In this document: piece after piece, positions 47,301 to 60,800 of the stretch
Layout of the letters: each line of letters begins with the position of its first letter
Position numbering within the stretch: position 1 is the first letter of the stretch
Assembly: GCA_031308135.1 (NCBI GenBank)
Contig: JAHLJT010009436.1
Location: 135,724,950 to 135,788,949 of the forward strand
From: Acheta domesticus
Taxonomy: Eukaryota > Arthropoda > Insecta > Orthoptera > Gryllidae
DNA: 64,000 nucleotides
Reading direction: 5' to 3'
Made by a program: the position numbers and the translations under genes
Notes under the pieces: generated by a model
Told to the model about the DNA's origin: nothing
Databases searched by the model: none
Seen by the model: only the letters and a program-made list of their open reading frames with translations

Positions 47301-48656
47301 AAATACAGTATTTTAGTTGGTAGACTACACCACAAATAAATATATCTCTTCTTATATAATAAAGTATTGATGTACATGATTTGAAGGTTGTGTTCCGTAT
47401 AACATGTGATTCTTCTTTTCATGTAATATGGAAATTTATTCTCTTAAGTCATCTCTCTCCTAAAATGTCATTCAAACATTTAGAGTCAGTCAAAGGGAAG
47501 AATGCACTTTCATATACAGTACTACTAACATGTGAACATCAATGTAGTACAATTAAAAAATTAGTACTCATTTATGTTGACAAAGATAGTTGTACAGAAA
47601 ATATCGTTATTACAGTGAATGCAAGGAAGGAGACAAGAATAACACTCACAGAGGTCTTACTGTATTTAGTATCCACACAAGGACAGATGTTAATTTCATG
47701 TCGTACATATGATGGATTTATCTCACTTAGGCATGTTCATATTTTTAACTAATTGTAAATTTGTGCATCACGTGAATGCTGACACTCACAGTTTCCATAA
47801 AGTTAAGGATTTGTAACTACTATTTTATTATGTATTATTACTTAATGTAATAATATAATATACTTTTATAAGAGTCTTCTTAAAAGTATATTTAAAATCT
47901 GAACACCTCTAAATATATTATTTCTAGAGGTGACTTACACTTTCTTGAGTCAGTAGTTTGTTGAACTGTAATATTTCTCCCTCTCATTCATTTATGTCAC
48001 ATCTATGCAATAATTAATTTTTACTCCTTAAGCTTTGGAAGGAGATTCCATAGCACTGAAGTAATTTTATATAATGACTCCTATTTGATTCCTTAAGTAA
48101 GTGGAGTAATCAGAATGATAAATGCACAGATGAATAGTTCTTTTAGACATGTATAAAACAACTGCCATTGTTGTACTGTGGATATATTGAAAGTCCACTT
48201 GATAAACAAATGCTGTTCAAGATATGGAAGTCTTATCTTGTAATAGCTAGCAAATGTAACATTTATTTTACAAATGTTACATTAGTAAATTATTTCTTGT
48301 TTGTTTTGAGACTGCTTTTCGATCAAAAATTAATCTTCTACAGTTCTTAAACTTGTAAAAACATAGTTTTCAAATGGTAAAATAGGTAAGAAATTGGAGG
48401 GCATTTTTCTGTGACAAGTACAAAATTTTTTTAAAATTTGCCTTTTTTTCATTTTTTAAGTATGACTCCAATTTTTCCAATAGCTGTAAAAATGTCTAGA
48501 GCAAATTTTGGCGAAATGTTTTACAGAAATCTTGCTTCCTGGAGGGCATTTTTGACATAAATTATAGATAAATATGTTAAGGTACATAATGGACAATTGT
48601 TTTTGTAAACATTTTGATAACAAAGGACGTTGCAAGTAGTACTTTTCACTGTTGGT
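44327..48656 (-). other. Probable futsch 3' UTR / convergent intergenic DNA
   Basis: No coding exon is supported. The plus-strand frame at 47381-47752 begins with TTG and has no recognisable domain. Two adjacent hairpins lie at 47858-47932. The poly(A) choice is inferred, so the UTR may be shorter. Confidence 0.4.
47858..47932 (-). repeat. Two adjacent short hairpins
   Basis: ATATACTTTTA (47858-47868) pairs with TAAAAGTATAT (47881-47891), and CACCTCTA (47904-47911) pairs with TAGAGGTG (47925-47932). Both lie in the putative futsch 3' UTR. Confidence 0.5.
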
Positions 48657-48826
48657 TTAAAATTCTAGTCGGTAAGCAGAACAACTTGTTTCATGATCTT
48701 GAAGGTTGATGGTACATCTACTTGCAGAAGGTGACAAATCAATCTTGCATTTGGCAAGAGCATCCTCGTTTTCAGCAACCCAATAGCCTAGTGTATCCGT
48801 GTCATAAGTGGGAATGATAGTTACCT
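48657..48826 (-). CDS. futsch: futsch last exon (C-terminal domain)
   Basis: Acceptor TTTTTTCCAG, phase 1 in (G+AG gives Glu), 56 codons plus TAA. It reads EVTIIPTYDTDTLGYWVAEN, matching the VTLIPTYDTE-type block of MAP1 light chains, with the CKIDL motif after it, and continues to AYRLEF. It is too short for simple ORF detection but its splice phase and homology are clear. Confidence 0.9.
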
Positions 48827-51800
48827 CTGGAAAAAAATAATAAATAATGAAATATTAAAACATCATACTTAAGTATTATCGTAAAGTCTTTGAAACAACA
48901 ATATTTTATTATTAAGTGATATATAAATAAATAAAATATAGAATTATAATATGAAACACTTACCTAATTCTTTATCTTCCCATGTTTGCTTTGCTTCTAG
49001 CAAAGCATTGTACACTTCACGACTAGGTTCAGTTCCACTGAATACATAATATCTGGCTCGTACTTTCTTGAAAAAATCAAGAGCAGTATAATAAGAGTTA
49101 CCATGATGGGGTACATATGATAAATCCACATAGATTGGTGCAAGAGAGCTCTTTGCATTTCCAATTCCTACTTTGTTGGAACCTGCTTTTTGTTTCACAG
49201 GTGATTCAGGACTCTTTGTCTTATCTTTGCCCATTTGACCAGTTGTTTTGTTATTCTCACTTATCATCATGCTCTTTTTCATCTGCATTACCTTCTTTTC
49301 CTTTTTAGGTGTGCCCTTATTTGTATTTGTCATCGCCATAACTTCTCCTTGTGCGTTTGTATTATTAGTAGGGGGAGGAGCTGGAGCAGGTAATCCTAAA
49401 GGTTTACCCCATCCTTCAATGGGATCTTTTTTAGTTTCTGTTTTACTTACAGATGGTAATCCAAACCCCTGTGGAGGTTCAGGAAAAGCTTGTGCTGCTG
49501 TGGATGGTCCAGTTAACGACTGAGTTGCAATGTGAACTTCAGGTTCTGCACTGGAAGTTTTGGTAACTGTTGTCACTGTTGTAGTTGTGATAGTTTTCTT
49601 TTCATCTGAACCATTTCGAAGAAGAGAAGGATCAACTGTAGAAACCTTTGAATATACGTCTTGAGTATAGCTTTCTGTACTTGTAGGGCCAGAAAAGTCA
49701 CTGTATTCATCAGCACTTTTTCCATTAAGTTTGCTTTCTATATGGCCTGGTTCCCTATTTCTGTTCATTAAATCTTCAAACTGTTTAGCACCTGCAAGAT
49801 TACCATTTCCGTAGTCCTCTGTGAATTCTTTGAAACTATGGTCTTTTCTTTGTCCATTGACTCCTGATGAGCTAGTATGTTCATAAGTAACTGTTTTTTC
49901 TGGTGATGCATGGGTATCTTTCACTTTAGTTTCATAATGATATGTAGTGGATGTGCTGGCTGTGGTGAGATCCTCTCCACGTGCAGCTCTATGTTCATAT
50001 AAAGCCTGTTGAAAATCAACAGTGTCATCTGGATCACCTTGAGAAGTGGATGAAAAGTGCTCAAATCTTGCTGAATCCCCAACATCATATTCTCCATAAG
50101 TGTATGTACTACTTGTTGAAAATATACTTTTATGCTCTGGATCTTCAGACTGCATAATGAAGGAAGCTGACATGGGATCAACTCCTTTCATTGTAATACC
50201 TTCTGGAGACAATGGAGGTTCAGCTGGGAGACTTCCATAAAAGGAACTAGTCATTGAAGAAGATAGAGCTTGTTGTGGTCCTTTGTAGATTTCACTGCTT
50301 TGTTTTGTGTGTTCCTCTTTTGTGACATGAACAGTTGAGTGCTTTTCCTCTATTTCATGAGATTTTTGATGTTCTGGCATCTCAAAGTCAAAATGTGGTG
50401 GGGGAGGAGAAGGAGCTACTTGAGAGGTTACACTCAAAGGAGAAACAGGGCCTTCTTCTTCCTCATCGCTATCATAATGTTGAGAACCTGGTCGTCCCTC
50501 ACTGCCCCATATGTTTGTAGCTACTCGAGAGACTTGCCCACTGCTTATATCACTGTGAGGAGTTGATGGTCCACCTACATCAAAGTCACGATCACTCATG
50601 ACATCTGATCCAGGAGTTGCACTGCGAGTTGTATCTGAGGACTCTTTTTTTAATACAGCCAAAGGCCCACTTACAGCATGTGAAGGTTCATCTCGAATTT
50701 TTGTATCCTTCTCTATTTCAGATGTGTCCTTAGAAACACTAGGTACAGTGTCTTTAGTGGAATCAAGAGGGGCTCTTGAAGTAGTTGTTTCTGTAATTTC
50801 ATGTTTGGTTAGTGTTTCTACAGAGTCCTTGGTCTGAGTTGTTGGTATGGTCTCTGATTCTGTTGTTGCTAAGCTCCTGGCTTCCTTTAACAAAGTTTCA
50901 GTTGTAATTTTTGAAAAATCTGTGTCATCTGCACCACTTAACTTTGTGTCAGTGACCTCTTTGAAGGACTTCACTTCAACATCACCATGCTCATCTGTTG
51001 TTGTAATTGTTGTGCTTTTAAGTGTGTCAGTTTCTATCACCTTCTTTGTAGTAGAACTCACTAGTTCATCACTATCACCTGTTACAACTTTAGTGACAGT
51101 TGTGGTAGTAGTTGTGGCAGAGCTACTCGCAAGGGATGTTTCAGGACCTTCTAGCAGTTCACTGTATGTTGTGCTTCCTTCTTTTTCTGAATGTTCTTGA
51201 GTCAATTTTGATGATTCAGAATCTTTTACTTCAATTGATTTTGAAGGTGATTGCACTACATCACTTTCTTCACCATGTTTCACAATTGTGTGATATGTTC
51301 GGGTAATTTTACGTGTTATTATTTTTCCATCATCCCCAACTTCTGTTGTTTCAGTTACAGAGTCTTTGTGCTCATCTTCAGAATCAGTACTTTCAGAAAC
51401 TGATTTTCTCATTACTTTAGTTGTGGTAGTAGTTTTGATTGTTTTCGTCTTGAAAATTCTTTTACCATCAATAACTTCTTCTTCATCTGTACTTTGAATA
51501 TCCACATCACTTTCATGTAAGTGTCCATTTGTTTGCTTTACATCAGTGACAGTTGGGTGGGCTGGTTTCTCCATTTTCATTTGAGATTTTTCAATTGAAT
51601 CATCAGAATGTGAATCATATTGTACTGTCTCAACACTATGTTTTGTCATTTCCTCTGCTTCTTTAGAGGGCAATTTTTCAACTTGAGAAAATATTTCCCT
51701 CTCAACTGTAGTTTTCTCGGATGTGATAGGTACGTCATCAGCTTCTTGTTTCTTTAAATCAATAGATTTGATTGTGCCAGTAGCACATAGAACAGTTTCA

Positions 51801-54800
51801 GCACCTCCATCTTCACTACTAGCTGTGACCAACATTTTCTTGACTGTTGTAGAGAGAGTAGAATCTTCCTTTAATGTTTCCACTTCTGTAACTTCCTTTG
51901 TTTCTGTAGTAACAGGGCTGACTTCAGTTGTTGTTTCCTCTACAGGGGCATATTCACTTGGTTTTGTTTCACTTTTTGTGACACTTACTATTTCAGATGA
52001 AGATATCTCTGAACTTAATTTTGAAGAATCATCGGTGATCACTTTTGTTTCTGTAACTGTGTAGATCTCTGAAGACTCTTCCTTACTTGATTTTATTATT
52101 TCTTTCTCAGAAGATTCAATGTCAGCTTTCTCTGAAATTTTTGTGTCAGAAATACTAGAAACAATTGTTTCACCAATAGAAGCACTCTCTTCAGCATCCA
52201 CTTTAGTGTCTTTCTGCTCTTTTACTGATTCAGAAAGGGAAAGGTCAATTTCATGAGTTGGGCCTTTGATGATTGATGTAGAAATTTCAGAGCTTGATTT
52301 TTCTTCAGTGGAACGAAGAGTATCTTCTACTTTTCTTTCCATTACCAAAAAGGCATCAACTGTTTTGGAAACCGATGTGAAAGTGACAGTTTCTTTAGCT
52401 TGAACAGAATCATCTAGAACTACAGCTTCTGAAATTGCTGTTTCATCATAAGTCTTTGTTGTTTTTATTTCATCTTGATCACTTGTAGATTTTGATTCTT
52501 CAAAAGTTTCTTCTTTGAATGATACTCCCAGAGGAGATTTTGGAGGTGATGCACTTTTAGTTGCAGAACTTTCTGTTGTTGTAGAAACAAAGTCTTCAAA
52601 CTTGGAAGATATTTCAGTAACTGTCTTTTCAAAATGATGATCATCTGTACCTGAAGATTCAGTAATTATTTGTGATTTTTGTGAAGATTCTTCTAATTTC
52701 TCTTCCTTTTTAGTGTCATCTTTTAGCTCTGTTTGCTTTTTTGGAATATCATCTAAGACATCTTTTTACCAGACTCAATCTTAGAGTCAGACTCTGGAGT
52801 CTCTTGAATTTGGTGCTGTTCTTCCTCTCGAGCCTTTGCAAACGATGGCAATGCTTTAGGAGATGCTGGAGTAGAATCTGGAGTCACCGTTACATATTCT
52901 GGATGTTCTGGTGCTTCTAGTTTGGTGAACACTGGCTCCTCTTCAAGACCTGAATCAATGTATTCTTCTCCTGGAGAAGGTGGAGGTTCACCATCTCCAG
53001 TACCATCTTCTGATTGATCATAATATGATTTTTGACCCACATCTTCTTTTTCACTTGCATCAAGACCAGGTTGTTGCTTCTTTGTATCTTTTGTTTCAAG
53101 AAGAGCTTTCTCATCATCTATTGGCAGTGAACTGGCAGCATCAACTTCTGAATCTGATGGTTTTTGTTTTGTGTCAGATTCTTTGGTTGGCTTGTCTTTT
53201 TCTGTAATCTCAGTATCTCTCTCAATTTTTTCTTCTGTTTTTAATGATTCTTTTCTTGCTGTGCTTTCTTGTTCTACACTATCTATATCAACTGCATCAC
53301 TTACAGCTGACTTTTGCTCGCTTTTGTCTACATCTTTGTGATCTACTTGTTCTCCTATATCAGGTTTGATTTCATCTTTGTGTGTGATAGACTGTTGAGG
53401 TTCATCTTTTATATCATCTATTTTTCCTGAAATATCATCACCTTTGCTAATCTGTTCCTCAACATCTTTAGTTTCCTTTATTACACTTTCCACTTGTTTA
53501 TGGATTTCTGTGTCATGGATTTCAGCCACCTCCTGCTTTGGGATTTTGCTTATAACTGATTCTGGTTCTGTTTCAGGAGGAATTGAATCACCAAGTTTGT
53601 CCCCAACAGCAACAACTTCACTAGTATCTGCTTCAATTTTCTGCTCTAGGGGTGCAGGTGTTTCACCTTTACTCTCACAAGTTTCTTGTTTAGGTGACAC
53701 TTCAGTAGTCTTTTCTTTAATTTCACTAATTGAAGAAAGGTCTTCCTTTGATTTTTGTGCACTTTCAGTCTTATCTTCTTCTTGAATTTCCTTTTCTATG
53801 ATTGTGGTTTCTGGAAGCATTTCTTTGTCTGTCTCCTGAGGTACGAAGATCTTTTGATCTGCTTTGCTTTCAATTATTTCCGTTCTCTCAGTATCTTTTT
53901 CTGCTGTATCTGTTTTGCTTATGTCTCCTTTCACTTCTATTTCATGCGTATCAATATCCTTTATTGTCTCTTCCTCTTTCTGCAATTTTTCTTCAGTATG
54001 AGGTTGAGATGTTAGACTGACATCAACTTCATCAGCTGTCTCTGTTTCTGGAATATCAAACTTAATGGGCTCAGGAAATTCTTGTTTCTTTTCTGAACTC
54101 TCCATTTTAAGAGAATCTTCAATTGATTGCATTTCTGATACAGATTTTCCAATCTTTGATATTTCTGAATCATCTTGCTCATGTGTTAGTTCATCTTTTA
54201 GTGCTTTATCTACCTTTGAAATATCTTGATCTTTTTGAGAAGGTAAAGAAATTGGCTCTATCAAAGTACTTTCTTTCACTAGTTTGACATCTGAATCATC
54301 AGGTTGGGAAACTTCAGTGGAAACTCTCTGAAGTATACTCTCAACTTCAGGTGTTTCATGGACGGTTTCTGTAGATGCTTGATCTTCAAGTGAATCTAAA
54401 GTGGAAGAGGGAAGTATGATTTCCTTCTCTTCCTTTTTGTCTTCTTTTTCTTTGACCATGGGTGATTTTTCAGAAATTTGAATATCATCTTTTCCCTCAT
54501 CTTTAGCAGATTGTTTTTCTTCAACCTTCATATGGTCTTCTGTTTCTACCTTAAAAGATGATTCTTGAGATTTTGTTAACTCCTGAGCATCAGTGACTTC
54601 AATGGGTACTTTTTCTTCTATTTGATCTTTTGGTTTTTCCTTTTCTGTTACCTGTGTTGTTTCTTTTCCTAAAGCAAGAACTTCTTTTTCTGCCTCCATT
54701 ACTTCATCCTTCATTTCAATGGTAACTTTTTCAGCCTCAGATATTTTGGTTGTGGTTTCACTAATTTCTTTCTGTTCAGGTTTATGTTCATCTTCTGTGA

Positions 54801-57800
54801 GAATTTTATCTGTTGCAATCTCTTGAACTTTATGTTCTGGAGACTCTTCCTTTTTATCTATAGAGACGTCTTTCTCTGAAATGATTTTTGCTTCTGACTC
54901 TACTACATGCTCTTCTAATACTTGATCTTCTTTGGTACTGGCTCCTTGTTTAGAAATTTCTTCTTTGAGACTTTTCTCAGATTCAATAGATATTTTATCT
55001 TCCCTTTCCTGTGCCTTGATTTCTTTTTCTGAAATTATATCTTGAGTAGTAGTTTCAATCTTAGGTTCTATATCTTTTACTTGTTTCTCTGTTACTTCTT
55101 TTTCACCTTCTTTTACATCTGTGCTAATTGTCTCAGCTGTTTCTGTAGCTACCTCATCTACAGATTTTATAATTTCAGTTGTCTCTTTTAATTTCTTTTC
55201 ATCATCTGCTTGTGTTGCATCTAAAGGAGCAGAAGATTCCTTAATGTCAGCAGAGGCCTCTTTTTCTAGAGGTAGACTCTTTGTATCATCTTCTAAATAA
55301 GGAGTGCTCTTCTTCAAATCATCAGTGTCTTCACCTTCTTTGAGGATATCTTTTTCATAAATTGGGACAATATCTTCTACTTTTTCTGTTTGCTCTTGGA
55401 GATCTATGACTTCACGCTTCATGTCTATTGTCTCCTTTGGTGTCTCATCAGATGTAGAAACTATTATATCAGTTTCAATTTTGGCATCCTTAATTTCTTT
55501 TACTTCAAATTTTTCTGCTTCATCTTCTTTTACTGTTGTTGTTTTTGCTTCTTTTGAATCATCTTTCTTGTCTACAGTTTCTGGTAGTATTGCAGCAATT
55601 TTTGCTTCTGTATCTTTCACTTGTTCTTGAATTTTGGCATCTTTTTCACTTTCAGTTGCAGGTTCTTGATCTTTTAAAGCAGCTGATGTGTCAATGTCAC
55701 TGTCTGGAGCATCTTGTTGCAATTTTTCTATTATTTCCAAATATGTGGCTGAGAGTGCACTGGAATCACCTAATATTCCTGGTTCTTTGACAGTTTCAGT
55801 AGGTTTTGTCACTTCCGGAAGCTTAGAATCTTCAAGTTTTATTTCTTTTGTCTCTATGTCAGAACTGATGTCTTTTGCTAATTTTGAATCTGTGTCAAGT
55901 ATTTCTTTGTCTTCAGGTTTTTTTGTATCTTTATCAGACTCTTCAGAAGCTACTTCTGTGAACATTTTGTCTTCCTTTTGTGGTACATCATCAGGTACAC
56001 TCACTGCAGTAACATCTTTCTTTTCATCCTTTACTGCTTCACTTTCTTTTTGTTCATCTTTTGCAGTTTCTAAAGGTTTTGGAATATCATCTTGAGGAAG
56101 TTCACCAATTTCCCCTGATGCAAAAATTTTCTCTTGGGAAATAAATTGACTTGTAATATCTTTTACTTCAGTAATTTTCACCTCCTTTTCTTGTTCTTTG
56201 AACATTCCCTTTTCTGTGTCCTTGTCTTTTGATTCTATATCAGAAATTTCAGATTGTGGTGTCTCAACAGCTTCTGTTTTTCTTTCTGTTTTAGGTTCAT
56301 CCTTTTTAATATCCTTTTCTTTACTCTCAAGGGCAGATGTTACAGGAATTTCTTGTGGTTTTTGAGAGTCTTTGGGAGCTTGAGTTGAATCAACTTCATC
56401 AGCTTTTGTTGTAGTCTCAGGAATTTCTTCTTTTAATTCTTGCTCTGGTTTAAGAGGCAATTCTTTTTCATCTTTTTCATCCACTTGTATATCTTCTTTT
56501 GCTATTTCATCTGTGATGTCAGTAACCTTTTGAGAATCTACTTCAGTTTCAAATTTCTTATCTGGTTCAGGTAAATCATCAGATATTGCCATTTGTGGAG
56601 CAACCTTTTCTGTAATGTCTTTGACATCAGGCTGACTTGCAACAACTGGCTCAGGAATTGATGTTTCTATCTCTTTGCCTTCCTTTTCTATCTCTTTGCC
56701 TTCCTTTTCTTCATGTGTAGGTTTGGCTACCTCCTCATATTTCAAAGGCAGTTCTTCTTTCACGTCAACTTCAGGTGATTTAATATCCTCAACTTCTGGC
56801 TTTTGTTTAGCGATTTCTCTAGGATATTCCTCACTATCATAAGTTCCAGGGTCTACTTCCTCATGTACAGGCAGGTCAGCCACTTCATCAGGAGTTTTAA
56901 CTATATCTCTGTGGATAATAGGATGGTGAGGATGTTGGTCAAATAGTCCAATTCCTGTGGGTATAACAACTTGTGGGAGTGTGGTTGGCTGTTCAAAATG
57001 AGGAACAACCTCCACAGGCTTTTCTTTTTCTTTAGTTTCTTCTTTAACATATTTTTCTTCCACTATTTCTTTAATTTCATCTAAGGGAATGCGTTCATCT
57101 TCTGGAAGGGTAGGGGCTGTTGTTGCAGCAGATTCCACCGTAGTTGAAAATTTTTCATCAGGTTGACTCTCTTCAGCAGGATACTTTTGATCAAGTATTT
57201 CTTTTGAGCCTGTTTCTTTCACTTCTACTGCTTCATCTTGTTCTTCAAATTTCTGATCAGTGTCTCTTGTATCTTCTGTCATCTCTTTATTTTTTTCTGA
57301 AGAAACATCCAGTTTCTCTTCTGGGCTTGTTGAAGAAACTTCTTCGGTTTCTTTCTTATCTTCTGCCGATTCATCTTTTGATTGATCTTTAATGCGAGCT
57401 ACTTCTTCAACCTCGGGTTTCTTTTCACTCTCGAATTTTGTTTTTGACACTATTTCTTTTGCAGAAGATATAATTTCTTGTACTTCTTCCTGAATTTGTT
57501 CTTTTGCTTCTTGGGGAATGCCTTCAGGTTTACTTTCCTCTAGTGCCGTAGGTTCTTCATCTTTTTTAGGTATGATATCCTCCTTTCCTTTTTCTAGCGT
57601 GTCTGCTATACCAGCTGGAGGCACTTCTTCTTTAACAGCTTCTTTTTGCTGGACGGTACTTGCTAATTCCTTTTCGATTGCTTTCCCAATATCCTCCTTC
57701 TTAAGTTCTGCTTCATCTTTAATTTGGGCAATTGTAACATCCAATTCTTTTACGATCTCTTCCTCATGGACTTGTTCCTCAGGTTCATGATGAAAACCAT

Positions 57801-60800
57801 TCACTTTCACTTCTCCTTCTTGAATTCGTTTGAGTTTTTCAGAATCAGCTTCATCACGTAAGTGTTTCTGTAGCTCTCCTTCATCTTCTTCTGTTTCGAC
57901 TTCCCGTACTCCACCATCTTCAGGAACGTGTGATTCTAAACTTTCTGGTTCTTGCATTGACTCTTCTGCTTGCTCAACCTCTTCCTTTTCAATAACAAGA
58001 TACTCTTCTTCTTCCTCCTCTTCAGCATCTCTTTCTTCAGTGACTTCCCCGCGCTTCGCTTCTAGCTCTAGTTCTGCTTGTAAAGATTCTCTGATGTCAA
58101 TAGGAGCTTCATCTTCTTCCATATCTTCCATATCTTCAGTTTGCTCCTCCTCAGTGGCTTCCACTTCTTCTTTCTCTAGTGTTCGTTTCTCAAGTTGAAC
58201 TTCATCTTCAATAACTTCAGATTCTTTTTCTTCAACCTCACCTTCTTCTTCTTCATCCCCTTCTCTTTCTGTTTCTTCCTGAGCTTCAACAGACTGCACA
58301 CTTTCTACTACTTCCTCTTTGATTCTTTCTTCTTCCTCTACTTCATCCTCCTCCTCATCTTCTTCTTCTTTAGTAATTTCCTCTTCTACCGTTATCTCCC
58401 CTTCTTTCACTTCGGTAGCTTCAACGACAGCTTCTGTAGTTTGAATAACTTCTTTTACTTGCTCTTCAGATTCCTCTTCAACTTCCTGTTCGACTGCCTT
58501 TGCTTCTTCCGCGGCTATGGCATCTTCAATTTCTTGAACAACAGTTTTTTCTTCTTTTGTTAAATCTCCATTCATGAGAGGGAGCTGTTTGTCTTCTGGC
58601 TCGACTCCCTTTGCTTTCAAAAGAGCAGTTTCAGGGTCCACAGTGGACGGCGTGGACACTGCGGATGAGTCTGTCGTTAGTCTCTCGGTTTCCGCCTTCG
58701 TCTTTCGAATCACGCCATCCTTCTCTGATTTAACAGACGGCGTTGGTGTGCTTTTCGCTGACGAGGATTTTGCCGGAGATCCTGGCGGTCGACTACCAGA
58801 GGGTGCTTTTGTTGGTGATCCTGTTTTGGGTCTCCTGCTAATAGGTTTCCGCTCTGTTTTAGGCGCCTCAGGGGTTTCTTTCTTTGTTGTTTTCGAGGCT
58901 GATGCACGAGATGTACTTACTCTTGAAACATGGTATTTCGATTCTACAACTTTTCTGTTATTAGCTTCTTTCGTACTCTTCGCCGGTGTCGCTGAAGGCG
59001 ATGGTCTTGTCTTGCTTGAAGGACGTGTGGATTTCGGTGGTTCTGATTTTGAAGCCACACCATTTACTTTTGGTTCAACGGATTTCTTTGGCGTAGTGGG
59101 TGATGATTTCATGTCAGTTTTCTTTTCTGTACTTCCTGCCTTTTGAATCTTTCTTTCGGTGGAACGAGGAGGCTTGGAGTCTGTCCTGGATTTTGTTGTC
59201 TTTGTTTCTACTTTAGATTTATGTTCGACTTTGGTTTTTGTTCCGTCAACTGAGACTTTTGTTGTCTTTTCAGATTTGGCACTTGCTTTTTCACTTTCAG
59301 TTGATTTAATTGCGTCAGTCTTTGGTTTTGTTTCAGATTTCGGAGTCTTTTCAGCCTTTGGTTTAGCCTGTGGGGCTTTGGAGATGGGGGGCGCAGGAGC
59401 ACTTGAGACCGGAGTGGATGCCTTGGTTGGCTTCGGTTCCGGCATGCTTCCAGCTACGGGAATAGTTGCTGCCTTGGAGGCATGTTTGTTCACCTCACTG
59501 GTTGGTCTCGACGTTTTAACTCCTTCGCCAGGAAGAAGTTTGTCGATTACTGCAGGTGCTGTTCTCTGTTTGCTGCTGGCACGACTGCTGATACCTACAG
59601 TGGATGCGGACGGTGAAAGAGACCGGGCGGAACACACGGGAAACTTAAGGAACTCGAGATGTCGAAGCTTCTCCAATCCTTCAAAAATCTTGTGCTGAGG
59701 CGTGCTTCCAGGAAACAAGATTCTAGTAATAGTATCGTTGGGATTCGCTGGCTGCCACACAAGTAATGCACAAATTGAAATTAAGTTTTGTAAAGGAAAA
59801 TGAAATTCTTTACTACTGTCCTTTTTGCCGATATTACTAAATAATTTAGGATCATTTGAATTCCACTTTGCGAGAAATTCTTTCACTTCACGGCTATCAC
59901 GAGCTGGGCTAATGATATACATGTCCAATTTCCCATGCCCAACCTTATGGTACAAGTTCACGGGCTCTACTTGGTTCCCTTCTCTGTAACAGGCATGTGG
60001 TCGAAGTTGAAGTTGTCGCAAGTTGAGAACCATCTCGTGGCCTTCATCGGCTAAGTTGATCAGGAGGGGATCTCTGTCTTTGTCTCCATCAGGTGAGGCA
60101 CAGTGCCTTCTCTCCTAAAAAGAAAGAGTATTTTATGATATCAGGTATACTGCTAGTGACTTGTACAATATACTTTCATTCATATTCAAATGAATTAATG
60201 GCAAAAAAAGATTGGTGCATGAGACAAGAAATTGTGAAGAAACAAGAAATTGAAGAAATTGCTGCCATATGTGAAGTAAAAACAAAAGTGTTTTTTATGA
60301 ATTCAAATTGCATGATGGTGCTGCGGCAGTTACAATTTTTTTGTGACAGAAATGAAGGCTGACTAATATTCTGGCAATAATTATAAAACGCAAATTCATT
60401 TCTATCCCGTTCCACATAGTGACGCTTTGAATAGTAATGTGGCAGCTTTATTGTCAAAATAGTTTTGAATGTATCAGTGTCAACCCCTTCTTTTATATAT
60501 ATACACACACACATATAAGTAGACAGATAGATAGTTAAGAAGGTCGGGACTTACCTGCACATTGCAGAAGAAGTGTCCAATTTGAGGATAAACATGACCC
60601 TGCTTTTTTCTCCGCAATACAGCGGAGATACCATTTACGTTGCCATTGTTGAGTCGGGTTATTAAGACCGCGTCCAAGCGGTCTAAGTGTCTGGCAAAGT
60701 CCCAAAAACATGCTTTTCTAGCGAAACCTCCGTCTACGAGCATGTTAAAACCGTTGATGCCAAACAAAGCGGCATCACCTTGACCTCCAGGGAAGACATA

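Noticed and set aside
47381..47752. 123-codon plus-strand frame
   Set aside because: Starts with TTG, lies in the putative futsch 3' UTR and has no recognised motif.
52722..52762. A 41-bp intron removing the futsch frameshift (GTAAAAAG...AAACAG)
   Set aside because: Phase would fit, but it is shorter than typical insect introns and lacks a pyrimidine tract; a one-base indel explains the data more simply.
49117..59698. Many plus-strand open frames opposite futsch, up to 190 codons
   Set aside because: They mirror the biased codon use of the giant minus-strand exon, overlap one another in several phases and show no domains or splice structure.
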